Shown here piece by piece: positions 61,020-64,000 of a stretch of 64,000 nt of DNA. The stretch spans positions 124,001 through 188,000 of the forward strand of contig CANTFL010000174.1 in assembly GCA_947650285.1 (NCBI GenBank), in the 5' to 3' direction. How positions within the stretch are numbered: the stretch's first letter is position 1; each line of letters begins with the position of its first letter. The stretch comes from Hyaloperonospora brassicae. Its lineage: Eukaryota; Oomycota; Peronosporomycetes; Peronosporales; Peronosporaceae. The translations under genes and the position numbers were made by a program. The notes beneath the pieces were generated by a model, which made no database searches, was not told where the DNA came from, and saw only the letters and a list, made by a program, of their open reading frames with translations.

Positions 61020-61027
61020 TCACTTTT
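61020..61027 (+). promoter_or_regulatory. Initiator-like element of the effector gene
   Basis: TCACTTTT fits the oomycete initiator TCAYTTYY and lies 36-43 bases upstream of the effector ATG. Confidence 0.45.
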
Positions 61028-61062
61028 GCTTTTGCCTCCCACACGCAACAGGACACTCCACG

Positions 61063-61884
61063 ATGCGCGTGCTCTATCTCCGTTTGTTCGTCCTCGCTGC
61101 TCTCTACGGAGTGCACGGCGCGGGCGCTTCGTTGGACAAACCCGATTCGTTTCAGCTTCGAGCTCTACGTGCAGAAGAGTCACATGCTTCTTACGCAACC
61201 GACCACCACGTGGCTCCACCGATGAAAGACGGCGAGCCGGACGAGGAAGAGAGAGGTCAGATATGGCAGAGTATACAGCATCTTGGCGTGGAAACCAAGG
61301 GGCTGTTTGGCTTCAGAAAACAACCGTCTCGACCTAACACCGAGGTAGCAGCGGTGGCAAAGGTGATGGACGAACGTGGGGAAGCGATGCGACACAGTGA
61401 AGCTGAGGACGTTGAAAATCTTTCGCCAGAGCAACTGAGGACGATCATGGAGGCCGCAATCAAGATGTATCGTGAAAACCCGGAGCTGGCTGAAGCAAAC
61501 TTGCGAGCGATGGATGCAGTGGAGAAAGCAGCACAGAAGGATGCTGCAGCGCACAATAAACCAAGTCGTAGGGACCGTGTGTTTGCGCCAGTAAAGAAAC
61601 TGTTTACACCAGTGACGAAACGGTTCGTATCAAGGAAGGCGAAAAAGCTGCAGGAGCAGCAGAAGTTTGAGGAAAAGGTAACTGAAATACTACGTCAGAC
61701 TCCGCAGAGCTTTGATAAGGGGGGATTGAAAGTTGAAGCGCTGCGCGAAAGTTTGCGCGTACCTGCACCGGAACAGTTGACGACCAATGAGGCCGTTGCG
61801 CAGTTTTTCGCGACCCCTCGTGCTGCTGAAAGGTTTATAAAAGTTCATGAGTACGAGCAGTACCTCAAATCTCATCCTTCGTAG
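61063..61884 (+). CDS. RxLR-type secreted effector candidate
   Basis: An intronless 273-residue protein. A signal peptide (about residues 1-22, YLRLFVLAALYGVHGAGA) is followed by RALR at residues 33-36 and an acidic DEEER stretch at 60-64, the spacing and order of RxLR-EER effectors that oomycetes secrete at the host interface. The C-terminal part (about 65-273) is charged and helical, with Glu/Ala/Lys-rich segments and a basic patch (KRFVSRKAKK at about 185-194); I could not place clear WY motifs. The start is the first ATG and gives a good signal peptide. The gene sits between a pogo transposon and a long direct repeat, in repeat-rich surroundings typical of effector genes. The host target is unknown. 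Confidence 0.85.
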   Translation: MRVLYLRLFVLAALYGVHGAGASLDKPDSFQLRALRAEESHASYATDHHVAPPMKDGEPDEEERGQIWQSIQHLGVETKGLFGFRKQPSRPNTEVAAVAKVMDERGEAMRHSEAEDVENLSPEQLRTIMEAAIKMYRENPELAEANLRAMDAVEKAAQKDAAAHNKPSRRDRVFAPVKKLFTPVTKRFVSRKAKKLQEQQKFEEKVTEILRQTPQSFDKGGLKVEALRESLRVPAPEQLTTNEAVAQFFATPRAAERFIKVHEYEQYLKSHPS

Positions 61885-62346
61885 CCGAGGTCGTAGGATC
61901 CGGACTTTCTAGCTGCCGAACTGCATTCCTCCTCGACGTTGCGCAGGTCCAGTTGTGGACGATTTGCACAGGTACAATCATTCGTGTGCTTGCTTCGTAC
62001 TAAATCTGACGAGAGCAACTAGCATCCTCACATGACGTATATACATGTACATATCTAATGAACATGGGTCCGAGAGCTATGAGTTCTATCATCTTGTTAT
62101 CTTGTTTGGCGTGCTGAAAGTGGTAACAGAGATGCTGAAGACTGGAGAACGCAAATAGTCGACGCGAGTCTCGCAAATAGTCGACGCGAGTCTCGTCCCA
62201 GCGTCGACATATTGTTGCAGTGAACCAGTTACACCGAGCTCGGAAAGAATAGCAAAGTCCTAGTCGTGCCTTTGTCGACACCAGGCGCTCGAGAGAAAAG
62301 TCATAGTATAGTAGCTAGCAGAGCTATGTCGGAGCTCAAGTTTTGC
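61885..62346. other. Intergenic downstream of the effector
   Basis: Contains a 21-bp direct repeat (CAAATAGTCGACGCGAGTCT) at about 62152-62193 and no gene. Confidence 0.5.
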
Positions 62347-64000
62347 CGTAATGTGGTGACCCCGTTGCATTGACATTATAAATGCGAACATTACCTCAGC
62401 TGACAATATTGTAGAGTATTGCTGTAAAAGGTAATGTTCAGTATATTCTGCGATTTGGTTGATAATGGCACATGTATCAATCAACAAGCGACCAATGAAT
62501 GAATGAAAGACGCGCGCACCGGGTGGTGAGTAAACAGTTACAGTTCAGGCTTGAACAGCATTTAGATGCGATTCATTCAGCGTTGAACAACGTCCATTCA
62601 CATGACTAATCACAACACATACAGCTCTCTTTTTCCATTCTACTATCGTGTTCCTTACGCGCATAAGCTTCTCATGGGCGTTCGTGTGCGTGTACGTGAT
62701 GTCTCAGCGCACCTGCCTACACTATTGTCCGTGTGAGCTTGCTTTATGCCATGTGTAGCACAAGCGCGGGTCCCCGTTGCACCAGACTGATAGTTGCTGC
62801 GACGTAGCAGGCGAGAGATAAAGCTATGTGCTACATCAGACACCTTGCTCGAAACTTAGCTGACTCGGCACCCTACGCCTATACTGATGACACAACAAAT
62901 TATATACGCTGATGACAGTGCAGACGGGTGTACGCCGAAATATCCGACCATGGTAGTGTAGAGGAAGCGCAGTCAGCTGAACAGTAACACATAGTTGCAT
63001 GGAAGAAGAGAGCGGTGTTGAATATGGTTGGGTCATCCAATAAGGTATCGTCCAGACCTTGCTTGAACGATATTGAGGTACAACATGCACGTTGGCATCT
63101 TGCTCACCACCCCTTCCGCGCGTTTCGCACGAGTTCGTGGATTCGTCGACCAATGTAATGGCCCATAGCTGCCAGTGAGTAGTGTGCCGCCAACTACGAA
63201 GCATACTACCGCCAAATGTGTACTATTCTTGAGAACGTTTGCTAGAAAGATATCCATGATTGTTGCCGCTGCAATACCATATTTCGATATCATCCGCGTA
63301 ACTAATACTCCTGGACATCTCCGCCATTACAATATATTCGCATTGTCATTTGGGTTGGTGTCAATATTGTGGAACAGGGTCACTGTTACTGCTAGCCCGT
63401 TACATGACATTGTCATTAAGAAGAAGATGACAGTAAAGAATATGACGTTGAATATTCTTTTACAACATCACTAAGTATAGTGATATTGTTGGGATGACCG
63501 AAGGGTCTACTCATTGTTTGATATTGAGATGACATTAACCCACCATTCGCTGCTAGACGCGCACAATGGGTGGTGAGTAGACGTCATCATACGTTTGGTT
63601 AGAGTAATATAATTAAGTCGGGAAGAACAAGAGAAACAAGAGTTATATGACATATTTGTATTAAATAACAGTTTCACTTTTACCACGACCAGAGTCTTCA
63701 CCGTAATCTTTTCTACCTTCCTCTGTGAAACTCTACACCTAGCTCGGCACTGACAGTCACCGTTGTCAGTGAAATCTACCTCCGGACTAGTTGACCAGTA
63801 CGTAGTTGTCGGTACCCTGTTACAGTCACCCCACTGAATATTGTGTACCTTGTTGGCAACGTCGGTCACTGTCACTAAAGCAATACGACGGCCACGTTTT
63901 TACGAGCGACACTGTTGTGTACATAGTCAATGTGGAGTGCAGTCTTGAGTATCACGGCCCACGTTGAGTCTGTCTAAAGACAGCGTGATGCGTAAAGATG
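62347..64000 (+). repeat. Long direct repeat, copy 2 (cut by window end)
   Basis: Identical by eye to 55545-57174 from 62371 onward, including all short frames. It starts with a diverged LTR terminus (GTAATGTGGTGACCCCGTT). It also contains the second copy of the relic solo LTR (63384-63824). Because the repeat is still matching at the last base, the duplication continues outside the window. Confidence 0.9.

Overview
The window looks like nuclear DNA of an oomycete of the Peronosporales type (downy mildew or Phytophthora relative). The evidence is a secreted protein with an RxLR motif (RALR) followed by an EER motif, initiator-like TCAYTTYY promoter elements just upstream of start codons, compact GC-rich host genes with short GT-AG introns, and a large load of Ty3/gypsy chromoviruses. 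No prokaryotic operon, CRISPR array, rRNA or convincing tRNA was seen.

Layout. 1-714 is the 5' end (gag start plus LTR) of a minus-strand gypsy element that continues to the left. 715-18858 is an AT-rich stretch with no recognisable gene. 18859-27086 is an old, decayed minus-strand element of a related family with both LTRs. 27087-28856 is mixed unassigned sequence ending in simple repeats. 28857-36845 is a younger plus-strand element of about 8 kb, followed directly by a minus-strand near-copy (36846-44115), so the two bodies form a giant inverted repeat. 44116-44252 is an LTR fragment. 44253-46580 is unassigned and 46581-46762 is a long GA microsatellite.

From 47190 to 53771 lies a host gene island: a secreted EGF-like protein with a likely GPI signal (apparent frameshift), a six-exon tandem-C2 protein, and an eight-exon myotubularin-type phosphoinositide phosphatase. 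55520-64000 is a second accessory block. A sequence of at least 1.63 kb that begins at an LTR terminus occurs twice, 6826 bp apart, and it brackets a TA-flanked pogo-like transposon (57956-60265) and an intact RxLR-type effector gene (61063-61884).

Most unusual content. (1) The younger gypsy family carries a long antisense coding region between the chromodomain and the 3' LTR, with its own initiator-like element; traces survive in the older element. (2) gag, protease and RT lie in three successive -1 frames, and the same heptamer A AAG GGC sits in the correct phase inside both overlaps, a gag-pro-pol layout rarely seen in gypsy elements. (3) The LTRs contain a series of small hairpins whose stems change in a compensating way between copies. 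(4) The effector and pogo block appears to be one unit of an LTR-mediated tandem duplication, which predicts another effector copy just beyond the window.
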